Origin: Leifsonia psychrotolerans
Lineage (GTDB): Bacteria > Actinomycetota > Actinomycetes > Actinomycetales > Microbacteriaceae
Direction: 5' to 3'
Assembly (NCBI RefSeq): GCF_013410665.1
Contig: NZ_JACCFM010000001.1
Coordinates: forward strand, 186,001-250,000
Length of the DNA stretch: 64,000 bases
Position numbers and translations under genes: made by a program. The stretch's first letter is position 1. Each line of letters starts with the position of its first letter. The notes below the pieces were generated by a model. The model was not told where the DNA came from. It worked only from the letters and a program-made list of their open reading frames with translations, and made no database searches. Positions 7,382 to 16,276 of the stretch are shown here, one piece after another.

Positions 7382-10300
7382 ATGTTTGTACTCGACGGCA
7401 GCATCATCACCAGTGCGAGCGATCTGACTGCCGCTTCAACGTGTGAGTTCGCCTTTCTGCGCCGACTCGACACCAAGCTGGGGCGCCGTGCGGCCTCGAT
7501 CGAACCCGAGGATGCCATGCTCGAGCGCACCGCCAGGCTGGGGGATGCCCACGAGCTACGCGTGCTCGAGAGTTATCGTCAGAAGTTTGGCCCGAAGCAG
7601 TCCGGCGCAGGTGTTGTCGAAATTGCTCGGCCCACGCGCATGGACCGTGAGTCCATCGAGGCTGTGGCCGACGACACCGTGCGGGCGTTCGCCAGCGGTG
7701 CTGATCTGGTCTTTCAGGCCACCTTTTTCGACGAGAGCTTCATTGGCTTCGCCGACTTCATCCTGCGGCAGTCCGACGGCAGCTATCTGATTCAAGATAC
7801 CAAGCTTGCGCGACGGGCCACGGTGACGGCGCTGCTGCAGCTCGCTGCCTATGCCGAGCAGCTGGAGCGCATCGGAGTGAGGCCCGCAGCCACCGCTGAA
7901 TTGTTGCTCGGCGACGGATCGGTGAGTGTGCACCGGCTTTCCGACATCGCACCGGTTTACCGCGCTCGGCGTGCACGCCTGCTGCAGATGATCGACGAGC
8001 GGATCGCCGCCGACGAGCCAGTCTCCTGGGGCGACACGCGGTACAGCGTCTGCGGCCGGTGTGTGAGCTGCGAGGCAGAGGTGCAATCCCACCGCGACCT
8101 GCTTCTGGTGGCAGGCATGCGCGTCACCCAGCGAGCGCGGTTCGCAGCCGCGGGAATCCACACGATCGATGAGCTCGCGGCATCCGATTCGGGGGTGTCG
8201 GGCCAATCGGTCGAGGGCATCGCCGAGAACACCCTCACGACGTTGCGGAACCAAGCCCAGCTGCAGGTGGGCGCGATTCCCGGTGAGCCGCCGCCCGTAC
8301 AGGTGTGCAACCCGGCGGCACTCGCCGTGCTGCCCACGCCGAACCCGGGTGACATCTTCTTCGATTTTGAGGGCGACCCGCTGTACACCGAGGGCACGGC
8401 CGAGCATTGGGGGCTCGACTACCTCTTCGGTCTTGTCGAGACGGATGGCAGTTTTCGCGCGTTCTGGGCGCACACTTTCGCCGAAGAACGGCAGGCTTTG
8501 CGTGACTTTCTCGACTATCTGGCGAAGCGACGTGCCGAGTTTCCCGGAATGCACATTTACCATTACGCGGCCTACGAACGCACGCACCTGCTGAGCATTG
8601 CGGCTCGGCACGGGGTCGGTGAGCATGAGATCGACCAGTTACTGCGCAGCAATGCCCTCGTCGATCTCTACCCGCTGGTTCGTAAAGCACTGCGGGTGGG
8701 GTCGCGTTCCTATTCGATCAAGAAGCTCGAGCCGCTTTACATGGGTACCGAGCTGCGCACCGGTGAGGTGACCAACGCGGCTGCCTCGATCACCGAATAC
8801 GCCGATGCGCGGGAGCTGTATCTGGCCGGCGAGACGACCGAGGCTCAGCGCATGCTCGACTCGATTGCCGACTACAACCGTTACGACTGCGTCTCCACGC
8901 TGCGACTGCGCGACTGGCTGCGTGAGCAGGCCCGAGCGAGCGGCGTGCCCATCGGGCTCACCGGCGTGGTCGACGAAATGGGGGAGTTGCCCGAATCCCC
9001 CCTCCGTGACGCGTTGTTGGCTCGTGCCGGAGATCCGCTTCACCCCGACCGCACGGCAGACCAGACGGCGGCGGCGTTCGCGGCGGCCGCCCTGGACTAC
9101 CACCAACGCGAACACAAGAGCTTCTGGTGGGGGCATTTTGCCCGGCTCGAGCAGCCGATCGATGAATGGGAAGACACCCGCGACGTACTGCGCATCGACG
9201 AGGTCCGTGTCGAGACCGACTGGTTTCGTGAGGGGCGGCAGCGCACCGACCGCCGGCACCTCTGGCTGCGCGGTCGGCTCGCCCCGGGCAGCAGCATCAA
9301 ACCGGGTGACTCTGCCGGACCCTATCTGCTCTACGAATACCCGGGCCCGTACCCCGATCCGAAGGCCGCGCCCGGCGCGCGCAGTGCGCGCACGGTCACG
9401 GTGCTCGAGGTTGCTGATGACGGGGCCATCCTGATCGAAGAGACGCTGCCCAAAGACGTCGACCCCCACAGCCAGCGGCCATCGGCACTCGCGCCGAGCG
9501 CACCACCACCGGCCGGGCAGCAGAAGCCGGCAATCGAAGAGTGGGCCGAGGCGATCATCGACGCCCAGCCGGAGTGGCCGGCGGAGCCGATGGTCGACAT
9601 CCTGCGTCGCGTCGCACCGCGCACTCGATCGGGTGCATTGGCCGCCATTTCGGCTTCTCCCGAGGGTGACGAGCGCATCAAGGCCGTGATCAGTAGCCTG
9701 CTCGACCTCGATGCGTCATACCTTGCAGTGCAGGGTCCTCCTGGTACCGGCAAAAGCTACCTGGGAGCCCACGTGATCACGACGCTCGTCCGCGAGCATG
9801 GCTGGAAGATCGGAGTTGTTGCACAGTCACACGCCGTGGTCGAGAATCTGCTCGCCGCGGTGGTCAAAGCCGGTCTCGACCGTGACCTGGTGGGAAAGGT
9901 CGCCAAGTCAGGCGGATCGAAGGCCGGTTCCGACGATGAGGAGACGGCCGAAATCCCGTATACGGCACTCCTGGCCAACGGGCAGCTACTGTTTGCGCTT
10001 GACCACGCCGACACCGGTTTCGTGGTCGGTGGCACTGCCTGGGACTTCAGTAATCCGGCGCGGGTGCCGCGGCACAGCCTCGACCTACTCGTCGTCGATG
10101 AGGCCGGCCAATTCTCCCTGGCCTCCACGATTGCGGCCAGCGTCGCTGCAACGAACCTGCTGCTGCTCGGCGACCCGCAGCAACTGCCTCAGGTGAGCCA
10201 GGGCACGCATCCCGAGCCGATCGATCAGTCGGCACTGGGCTGGGTGAGTGCCGGTCACGATGTGCTTCCGGCTTCGCTGGGATATTTCCTGGCCGAGAGC

Positions 10301-10897
10301 CGTCGGATGCACCCGGCGGTGACGGCACCGGTATCTCGCTTGTCGTATGAGGGTGAGCTGCACTCGCATGAGTCTGCATCGACGCGCCACCTCGACGGAG
10401 TCACGCCGGGCCTGCATATCGTTCCAGTGCACCACGTCGGAAATGCTGTGGAATCGGTTGAAGAGGCAGCACAGGTGGTATCGCTGGTTGAATCGCTGCT
10501 CGGTACGCGCTGGAGCGACCCGACCGACCACCGCCTCGACGATGTGCTCGACGAAGGCGACCTCATCGTCGTCACGCCGTACAACGCGCAGCTGAACACG
10601 GTGAAAGACGCACTGGCAACGGCCGGCTTTGTTCGGGTGCGTGTCGGTACCGTCGACAAATTCCAAGGCCAAGAGGCCGCCATCGCGATGGTGACGCTCG
10701 CCGCCTCGTCGGCCGATGATGTGCCACGCGGACTCGGCTTCCTCATCATGAAGAACCGGTTGAACGTGGCCATTTCCCGGGCCAAGTGGGCGGCCTACCT
10801 GGTCTACTCGCCGGGGTTGGCCGAGAGCCTGCCGGTCACTCCGGCCGGAGTCGCCGAGCTGAGTGCGTTCATTACGCTGGTCGAGTCAGGGGTGTAA
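7382..10897 (+). CDS. TM0106-type RecB-like nuclease fused to superfamily 1 (DNA2/NAM7-like) helicase
   Basis: A large 1171-aa fusion. The N-terminal part is a PD-(D/E)xK RecB-like nuclease of the TM0106 family, with GFADFIL...YLIQDTKLARR and a Cys cluster CGRCVSCEAE. A predicted RNase H-like segment follows (DIFFDFEGDPLY ... YHYAAYERTHL). The C-terminal half is an SF1 helicase with Walker A GPPGTGKS (Lys791), Walker B VVDEAGQ (Asp906-Glu907), LLLGDPQQLPQ and late motifs VDKFQGQE and NVAISRAK. The architecture suggests unwinding and degradation of DNA or RNA in repair or defence. ATG 7382, preceded by AGAGGG, is preferred over an upstream in-frame ATG at 7253. A DarT-like gene follows on the same strand after 148 bp. 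Confidence 0.92.
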   Translation: MFVLDGSIITSASDLTAASTCEFAFLRRLDTKLGRRAASIEPEDAMLERTARLGDAHELRVLESYRQKFGPKQSGAGVVEIARPTRMDRESIEAVADDTVRAFASGADLVFQATFFDESFIGFADFILRQSDGSYLIQDTKLARRATVTALLQLAAYAEQLERIGVRPAATAELLLGDGSVSVHRLSDIAPVYRARRARLLQMIDERIAADEPVSWGDTRYSVCGRCVSCEAEVQSHRDLLLVAGMRVTQRARFAAAGIHTIDELAASDSGVSGQSVEGIAENTLTTLRNQAQLQVGAIPGEPPPVQVCNPAALAVLPTPNPGDIFFDFEGDPLYTEGTAEHWGLDYLFGLVETDGSFRAFWAHTFAEERQALRDFLDYLAKRRAEFPGMHIYHYAAYERTHLLSIAARHGVGEHEIDQLLRSNALVDLYPLVRKALRVGSRSYSIKKLEPLYMGTELRTGEVTNAAASITEYADARELYLAGETTEAQRMLDSIADYNRYDCVSTLRLRDWLREQARASGVPIGLTGVVDEMGELPESPLRDALLARAGDPLHPDRTADQTAAAFAAAALDYHQREHKSFWWGHFARLEQPIDEWEDTRDVLRIDEVRVETDWFREGRQRTDRRHLWLRGRLAPGSSIKPGDSAGPYLLYEYPGPYPDPKAAPGARSARTVTVLEVADDGAILIEETLPKDVDPHSQRPSALAPSAPPPAGQQKPAIEEWAEAIIDAQPEWPAEPMVDILRRVAPRTRSGALAAISASPEGDERIKAVISSLLDLDASYLAVQGPPGTGKSYLGAHVITTLVREHGWKIGVVAQSHAVVENLLAAVVKAGLDRDLVGKVAKSGGSKAGSDDEETAEIPYTALLANGQLLFALDHADTGFVVGGTAWDFSNPARVPRHSLDLLVVDEAGQFSLASTIAASVAATNLLLLGDPQQLPQVSQGTHPEPIDQSALGWVSAGHDVLPASLGYFLAESRRMHPAVTAPVSRLSYEGELHSHESASTRHLDGVTPGLHIVPVHHVGNAVESVEEAAQVVSLVESLLGTRWSDPTDHRLDDVLDEGDLIVVTPYNAQLNTVKDALATAGFVRVRVGTVDKFQGQEAAIAMVTLAASSADDVPRGLGFLIMKNRLNVAISRAKWAAYLVYSPGLAESLPVTPAGVAELSAFITLVESGV

Positions 10898-11045
10898 AAG
10901 TCACAGATTCCTGTAAATCGTCGTGAATTCGAGGGGATCTGACCCCCAACGGTATCTGGGTGTCGCGAAACCCGCGTAACGTTAACAGGTGGTTTTCAAA
11001 TCTTGATCTTCGAGGTAACGGGCTCCACATCAGAAAGGCATTACC
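10898..11045. other. spacer upstream of the DarT-like gene
   Basis: This 148-bp gap is noticeably more AT-rich than its flanks (for example GTAACGTTAACAGGTGG near 10975). It probably carries the promoter of the DarT-like gene. The 19 bases before the TTG start at 11046 include AGAAAGG at 11033-11039, a usable ribosome binding site. Confidence 0.45.
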
Positions 11046-11933
11046 TTGAGCGACGAATGTATCCACGGACTGGCTGACCGAGAGTGCGCCAGCTGCTTCC
11101 CCCAAGCCGTTCCTGAGGTCGCGCGTGTGGTGTCGAACCCATCTCAGCGTGCCAGCAAGGCACGCGAGCGCGTTGCACCGACGACTCTCCGCACGGCCCC
11201 GGTCGCGCCCAAGACTTCGGCTGGCGCAAAGGCTGCGGCCCCGGTGCGGTCCGCTGCAGTCAAAGTCGGTGACCAGCGCATCTACCACGTCACCCATATC
11301 AAGAACCTGGCCGACATCCTGGTCAGCGGCGCAGTCAATGCCATGCAGGGCGCTACGGCCACGACTCCCGTCGTCGACATCTCGTCCGAGGGCAATCGCG
11401 CATGGCGTGCTTCTACCCACATTGCCGGTGACGACAGTGCCAGCGTCGCCGATTACGTACCCTTCTTCCTCTCCCCAGACGCGAGCGTGTGGGAGAGCAT
11501 CCGTTCGGGCGCCATCGACCCGCGGCTGACGACCACCGCAACGGATGCCGCAGCTGCGGACTTCGTGATTCTGGTGAGCGCCGTCAAGAACGCCACGGCG
11601 CTTCACCCGGGCGATGTCCCGGAAGACGATACGGCCATCGTCGTGACCGACGCGGACGCAGCCCTGGAACGCACCCGTTTCGGCGCAACACGCGACGGTG
11701 CCGAGCGTCTGTTGCACACCGTGCGTTCGAACCCCGCAAGCGGAGCCATTCTCGAGGCAGAATTCCTCGTGCACGGCACGTTCCCGTTTGATCAGATCAT
11801 GCTCATCGGCGTGGCAAACGACCGGGTGCGCGATACCGTCAAGGGAATTCTCAAGCCCTCCGGCTTTCGCACGAAGGTCGCCGTGTACCCGCCGTGGTTC
11901 CTGCCGAGCGACGACGACTCACTCGACGGATAG
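11046..11933 (+). CDS. DarT-like (DUF4433) ADP-ribosyltransferase with N-terminal CxH...CxxC motif, no adjacent DarG
   Basis: Residues 80-260 of this 295-aa protein match the DarT/DUF4433 pattern: YHVTHIKNLADILVSG (80 onward), an Arg-rich region NRAWRAS, DYVPFFLSP (136 onward) and EAEFLVHG (Glu237/Glu239), where the DarT catalytic Glu lies. DarT enzymes ADP-ribosylate thymidine in single-stranded DNA using NAD+. An extra 75-residue N-terminus has Cys5-x-His7...Cys14-x-x-Cys17, a possible zinc knuckle, and a low-complexity Ala/Pro linker. TTG 11046 has AGAAAGG upstream, and the Cys motif needs this start. No DarG macrodomain gene is next to it: downstream is a convergent SNF2 helicase whose stop abuts this one. 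The toxin may be self-limited, inactive or paired with an unlinked antitoxin. Confidence 0.78.
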   Translation: MSDECIHGLADRECASCFPQAVPEVARVVSNPSQRASKARERVAPTTLRTAPVAPKTSAGAKAAAPVRSAAVKVGDQRIYHVTHIKNLADILVSGAVNAMQGATATTPVVDISSEGNRAWRASTHIAGDDSASVADYVPFFLSPDASVWESIRSGAIDPRLTTTATDAAAADFVILVSAVKNATALHPGDVPEDDTAIVVTDADAALERTRFGATRDGAERLLHTVRSNPASGAILEAEFLVHGTFPFDQIMLIGVANDRVRDTVKGILKPSGFRTKVAVYPPWFLPSDDDSLDG

Positions 11934-14900
11934 CTACGCGTCGAGGAGCCCACGAATATCGTCGGCCGTGAGCGCCGGGCTGAACACGTCGTCGTCGTCG
12001 ATGACCGCCGTGAACAGCTTGGCTTTCTTGGCCTTCAGCGCCATCACTTTCTCTTCGATGGTGCCCGCTGCGACCATACGGTAGACCATCACGTTCTTGG
12101 TCTGGCCGATGCGGTGCGTTCGGTCGATGGCCTGCGCTTCACTCGCCGGATTCCACCACGGGTCGAGCATGAACACGTAATCGGCCTCGGTGAGATTCAA
12201 ACCGAAGCCGCCGGCCTTCAGACTGATCAGAAAGACCGGAGCCTGGCCGGATTTGAATCGATCGATGACCTCCGAGCGCCGCAGAGTCGAGCCGTCAAGA
12301 TAGCAATAGGGTGTGCCGAGCGCATCAAGCCGGGCCGCAGCCTTCTTCAAAAATGAGGTGAACTGGCTGAAGACAAGTGCTCGATGCCCCTCGGCCAGCA
12401 CATCTTCGAGCTGTTCAAAGAGGGCGTCGAGTTTGCTCGAGGGCACCGTGGCATACGTGTCGTCGACCAGTGACGCGTCGAGGCTGAGCATGCGCAGCAG
12501 CGTGAGCGACCGAAAGACAATGAACCGGTTTGTGTCGAGATCCTCGAGCAGTCCGAGCAACTTCTGCCGTTCACGCTGCAAAAAAGTGTCGTAGAGCTTC
12601 TGATGCCGCGGGTTCAGCTCGATCTCGAGCGTTTGCTCTTGCTTGGCCGGCAGATCGCTGGCCACGAGCTCTTTGGTGCGACGCAGCAGAAACGGCCGGA
12701 TGCGACGGCGCAGCTTCGTGAGCCGGCCCGGGTTGGTGCCGAGCTCGATCTGGCGCACATAGTCCTCGGTGAATTTACGGGCGGATGGGAACAGCCCCGG
12801 TGCGACGACGGCAAACAATGCCCGCAGCTCCAACAGGTTGTTCTCCATCGGAGTTCCAGTGATGGCCAGTTTGAACGGGGTGTCGAGATCGACGGCGCAG
12901 GCGTGAGCCCGGCTTCCCGCGTTCTTCACAAACTGGGCCTCGTCGAGAATCAGGCCGGCCCAGGGGAGGGCCTGATAACTCTCGAAATTGAGCCGAAACA
13001 GCGTGTACGAGGTGACAATGACGTCGACCGGGCCGCGCGTTCCATCCGGTGCCGCTTCGAGGGCATCCGCAAGCGCCGTTCCCCGAGCCGAACTCGTGGC
13101 GGTGACCGAACGCACAACGAGGTCGGGAGCGAATTTACCGGCCTCTGACACCCAGTTCGAGACGACCGAGGTGGGGGCGACAACCAGGAAGGGAGCCCGC
13201 GCATCCGTCTGCTTCACGTGCAGCATGAGGGTGAGGGCTTGGAGGGTCTTGCCCAGGCCCATGTCATCAGCCAGGATGCCGCCCAGACGGTTGCGCCAGA
13301 GGAAGGCCAGCCAGCTGAAGCCGTCGGCCTGATACGGGCGCAGTTCGGCACGGAGACCCGCGGGCAGGGGAGTGGGCTCGATGCTCGCGAGGTCATTCAG
13401 CCCGGTCACGGTGCGGCGCCATGAGAGCGCTTGCTCGGTCTCGTCGGCCAGATCTTCGAAGTCGGCCCAGAGAGCGGCCTGGTGGTGGCTGATGCGCAGC
13501 CCGGTCTCCCATTCCTGCAGTGATTTGGCCTCGTCGATGAGTTCGCGCAGCTGTTCGAACTCGGGGCGCAGAAGCGAAAGATAGGAGTTGTCGACGAGAA
13601 GCAGTTTCTTGCGACCCTTCGCCAACGCGGCAAAGAGCGGGCCGAACGGAACGCTGCGCCCTGCAACGGTGACTAGCACGCCGAGATCGAACCAGTCACG
13701 CTGCTCAGATTCGACCGTCGTGAACTTCAGAGTGGGTGCGTCGTCAAGCTCGTGGTAGTCGGGTCGCTCTCCCACGATCTCGATGCGCACGCCTGGCAGC
13801 CGTTCGATCTCGCCGAGAAGGTGTGCGCTGAACTCGGCGGCGTCGATGCCCTGCAGCACGATGCTGGATTTCAGCGGTGCGAACTCGGCGGGCAGCGTCT
13901 GCTCGACGGCGTCGAGGCCGGCCTGCTCGGTCTCGGGATCGCGGCTGTCCCGCTCAGTGCGCTCGGCGGCGGGGGCCGACACGTTCGCGGAGGCATAGAG
14001 CGGTCGCCGGGGCTGCGCACTGCCGGGGTACTCCCACTCCCAGGCGAGGTGCAACGTTTGCTTCGGTCGGTAGCTGGCCACAAGCACCAGCGTGGGCCGT
14101 GGAGTCTCGGGGAAGTGCACCGAGGAATCTGAGCTGGTGACGGTGAGCACCCGATTGAGCGTGGGGTAAAAGCCGGTCATGAACTCCGGCACATCGTGTG
14201 CGGGCACAAGGACGGTGGCGCTCTGGCCGAGAAGGGCACGTTGCTCGGGGGTGAGCGCCGCGGGGGAGGGCGCGAGGGTGAACACCGTGCCGGCGGCGAA
14301 CGAATAACTGTAGATACCGTGATCCCCGATGGCTCCGGCGAATTCGGAGGAGAACGGGCTGCCATCGATGGTCAGCGCGGTGCGCAGACGCAGGCCCGCC
14401 ACTGACGCATATGGTGTCGGCGTGGCCTGGGGCGCGGCATCCGTCGTGGCGTCCGGGGCGGCATCCGTCGTGGCGTCCAAACTGAGCCGCGCTTCGGCCC
14501 CGACGACAATGACGGAGTCCTTCGCCGACCCGACGAGGGGAATGCCGAGGCGCTCGGCCTCGTGCAGCAACTGCCACAGCAGCGGACTCGTGAACTCGTC
14601 GAGGTAGAGCCAGTCGGTCTCCTGCCCGTAATACAGCGTACGCACGGCCCGATGCAGCGCCACAAATTGGCTGAACCACTCGTGATGCTGCCGTGCCAGG
14701 TTCAGTCGGGTGCCCTGATGGCTGAGGTTGGTCCAGGTCAAAGCGCCCTTCACCCAGTTGCCGGTGCGACCACGCATGACCGGGCGCACCCCGAGCCGAA
14801 AACGAGGTGACCCGGATTCAGGGTTGATGACGGTGCGCGCCGACGGTCCGCTCCAGCGTTCCAGCGTGCGTGGCATCTGCTCTCGCAGCTCAAATTGCAG

Positions 14901-15071
14901 AGCCATTGGAACCGCGTTCCCGGGGAGGGCGGCGCTCGCCGTGGCCGCCTCAGCCACACGCGCATAGCCGAAGCCAGCGGATGCCGTCGCCACGTGGGTC
15001 AGCGAGTCGACGGCCCGTTTCCAGGCGGGTTCGCCGTGGCCCGCACCTGCGGCCGCTTCGTCTGTCGACAT
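11934..15071 (-). CDS. SNF2/HepA family DEAD/DEAH-box helicase
   Basis: A 1045-aa protein whose C-terminal ~480 residues are a complete Snf2 motor: Walker A ADDMGLGKT (Lys608), LDEAQFVKN, ITGTPMENN, and motif VI AIDRTHRIGQT. The N-terminal half is a divergent accessory region with no recognised domain, typical of bacterial HepA/YqhH-like helicases. Such proteins are dsDNA translocases that remodel protein-DNA complexes and recur in repair and defence loci. A 24-bp in-frame duplication gives DATTDAAP twice near residues 197-212. The stop codon directly abuts that of the convergent DarT-like gene, with no space for a terminator. The start ATG 15071 is divergent from yghZ. Confidence 0.93.
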   Translation of the reverse strand: MSTDEAAAGAGHGEPAWKRAVDSLTHVATASAGFGYARVAEAATASAALPGNAVPMALQFELREQMPRTLERWSGPSARTVINPESGSPRFRLGVRPVMRGRTGNWVKGALTWTNLSHQGTRLNLARQHHEWFSQFVALHRAVRTLYYGQETDWLYLDEFTSPLLWQLLHEAERLGIPLVGSAKDSVIVVGAEARLSLDATTDAAPDATTDAAPQATPTPYASVAGLRLRTALTIDGSPFSSEFAGAIGDHGIYSYSFAAGTVFTLAPSPAALTPEQRALLGQSATVLVPAHDVPEFMTGFYPTLNRVLTVTSSDSSVHFPETPRPTLVLVASYRPKQTLHLAWEWEYPGSAQPRRPLYASANVSAPAAERTERDSRDPETEQAGLDAVEQTLPAEFAPLKSSIVLQGIDAAEFSAHLLGEIERLPGVRIEIVGERPDYHELDDAPTLKFTTVESEQRDWFDLGVLVTVAGRSVPFGPLFAALAKGRKKLLLVDNSYLSLLRPEFEQLRELIDEAKSLQEWETGLRISHHQAALWADFEDLADETEQALSWRRTVTGLNDLASIEPTPLPAGLRAELRPYQADGFSWLAFLWRNRLGGILADDMGLGKTLQALTLMLHVKQTDARAPFLVVAPTSVVSNWVSEAGKFAPDLVVRSVTATSSARGTALADALEAAPDGTRGPVDVIVTSYTLFRLNFESYQALPWAGLILDEAQFVKNAGSRAHACAVDLDTPFKLAITGTPMENNLLELRALFAVVAPGLFPSARKFTEDYVRQIELGTNPGRLTKLRRRIRPFLLRRTKELVASDLPAKQEQTLEIELNPRHQKLYDTFLQRERQKLLGLLEDLDTNRFIVFRSLTLLRMLSLDASLVDDTYATVPSSKLDALFEQLEDVLAEGHRALVFSQFTSFLKKAAARLDALGTPYCYLDGSTLRRSEVIDRFKSGQAPVFLISLKAGGFGLNLTEADYVFMLDPWWNPASEAQAIDRTHRIGQTKNVMVYRMVAAGTIEEKVMALKAKKAKLFTAVIDDDDVFSPALTADDIRGLLDA
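14434..14481 (-). repeat. 24-bp in-frame duplication in the SNF2 gene
   Basis: Two tandem 24-bp units beginning GCGGCATCCGTCGTGGCGTC (plus strand) differ only in the last three bases. They encode two copies of the octapeptide DATTDAAP in a non-conserved linker of the N-terminal half. Confidence 0.85.
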
Positions 15072-15152
15072 TGGTCAATGCTCTCACGCACCAGCGACAC
15101 ACGGCGTTGAGGTCGATTCCGCTTTGCGCTCGTGAGGTGCCACCATGGATCC

Positions 15153-16181
15153 ATGACTTATGTACCCAAAGACGATCGTTATGAGTCGATGCCCTACCGA
15201 CGTGTCGGACGGAGCGGCCTGAAGCTGCCCGCCATTTCGCTGGGCCTCTGGCAGAACTTCGGCGACGACACGCCGCTTCAGACCCAGCGTGAGATTCTGC
15301 GTCGAGCCTTCGATCTGGGAATCACCCACTTCGACCTCGCCAACAATTACGGTCCGCCCTACGGCAGCTCCGAGACGAACTTCGGCCAGATCATGCGCGA
15401 AGATTTCTCGGGCTTGCGCGATGAGCTGATCATCTCCAGCAAGGCCGGCTACGACATGTGGCCGGGCCCGTACGGTGACCTCGGTTCGCGCAAATACCTG
15501 CTCGCGAGCCTCGACCAGTCGCTGAATCGCATGGGCCTTGACTACGTCGACATCTTCTATTCGCACCGCGCCGACCCCGACACCCCGCTCGAAGAGACGA
15601 TGGGCGCGCTGCACACGGCCGTCACCAGCGGCCGCGCGCTCTACGCCGGCATCTCGTCGTACTCGCCGGAGCGTACGCTGCAGGCCGCACGCATCCTGGC
15701 CGACCTCGGTACCCCGCTGCTGATTCACCAGCCCTCTTACTCGATGTTCAACCGCTGGATCGAAGACGGTCTGCTCGACACCCTGCGTGACCTCGGTGTC
15801 GGCTGCATCCCGTTCTCGCCACTCGCGCAAGGCCTGCTCACCGACCGTTACCTCGGCGGTATCCCGAGCGACTCCCGCGTCGCCCGCGAGGGGTCGGCGC
15901 GCAGCGACATGCTCGACGAGGCGACCCTGGGCAGCATCCGCGCGCTCAATGAAATTGCACAGGCCCGTGGCCAGTCCCTGGCCCAGCTGGCGTTGGCGTG
16001 GACCTTGCGCAGTGACGAGGTGACGACGGCTCTGATCGGTGCATCCTCCGTCGCCCAGCTCGAGTCGAACGTCGCGGCACTCGCGAACCTGTCGTTCACG
16101 GCCGAGGAACTCGCGGCGATCGACGAGCACGCTACCGACAAGGGCATCAACCTGTGGGCGTCCTCGAGCGCGGTCAAGTAG
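15153..16181 (+). CDS. yghZ: YghZ-type aldo/keto reductase (L-glyceraldehyde 3-phosphate reductase)
   Basis: A 342-aa protein that closely follows E. coli YghZ/Gpr: FDLANNYGPPYGSSETNFG, KAGYDMWPGPYGD, YVDIFYSHR, LLIHQPSYS and the C-terminal INLWASSS. The AKR tetrad is visible (Asp and Tyr in FDLANNYG, Lys in SSKAGYDM, His in YSHR). It is a cytoplasmic NADPH-dependent enzyme that reduces L-glyceraldehyde 3-phosphate and toxic aldehydes. ATG 15153 is chosen because MTYVPKDDRYESMPYRR matches relatives; a GTG at 15132 is in frame. It is divergent from the SNF2 gene and followed by a strong terminator. Confidence 0.93.
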   Translation: MTYVPKDDRYESMPYRRVGRSGLKLPAISLGLWQNFGDDTPLQTQREILRRAFDLGITHFDLANNYGPPYGSSETNFGQIMREDFSGLRDELIISSKAGYDMWPGPYGDLGSRKYLLASLDQSLNRMGLDYVDIFYSHRADPDTPLEETMGALHTAVTSGRALYAGISSYSPERTLQAARILADLGTPLLIHQPSYSMFNRWIEDGLLDTLRDLGVGCIPFSPLAQGLLTDRYLGGIPSDSRVAREGSARSDMLDEATLGSIRALNEIAQARGQSLAQLALAWTLRSDEVTTALIGASSVAQLESNVAALANLSFTAEELAAIDEHATDKGINLWASSSAVK

Positions 16182-16203
16182 CGACGGCCCTCGCGAAACA
16201 CCT

Positions 16204-16240
16204 CACACCGCCCCATGGTCGCGTTTCATGGGGCGGTGTG
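16204..16240. terminator. bidirectional terminator between yghZ and ptrB
   Basis: A perfect 14-bp inverted repeat, CACACCGCCCCATG / CATGGGGCGGTGTG, with a 9-nt loop lies between two convergent genes. Confidence 0.92.
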
Positions 16241-16276
16241 TGGTAACTCGCGGTCGCAGGCCGGGCCAGGCCAGGC

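Noticed and set aside
11046..15071. DarTG toxin-antitoxin pair with the SNF2 protein as antitoxin
   Set aside because: The SNF2 protein has no macrodomain and is encoded on the opposite strand, so it is not a DarG.
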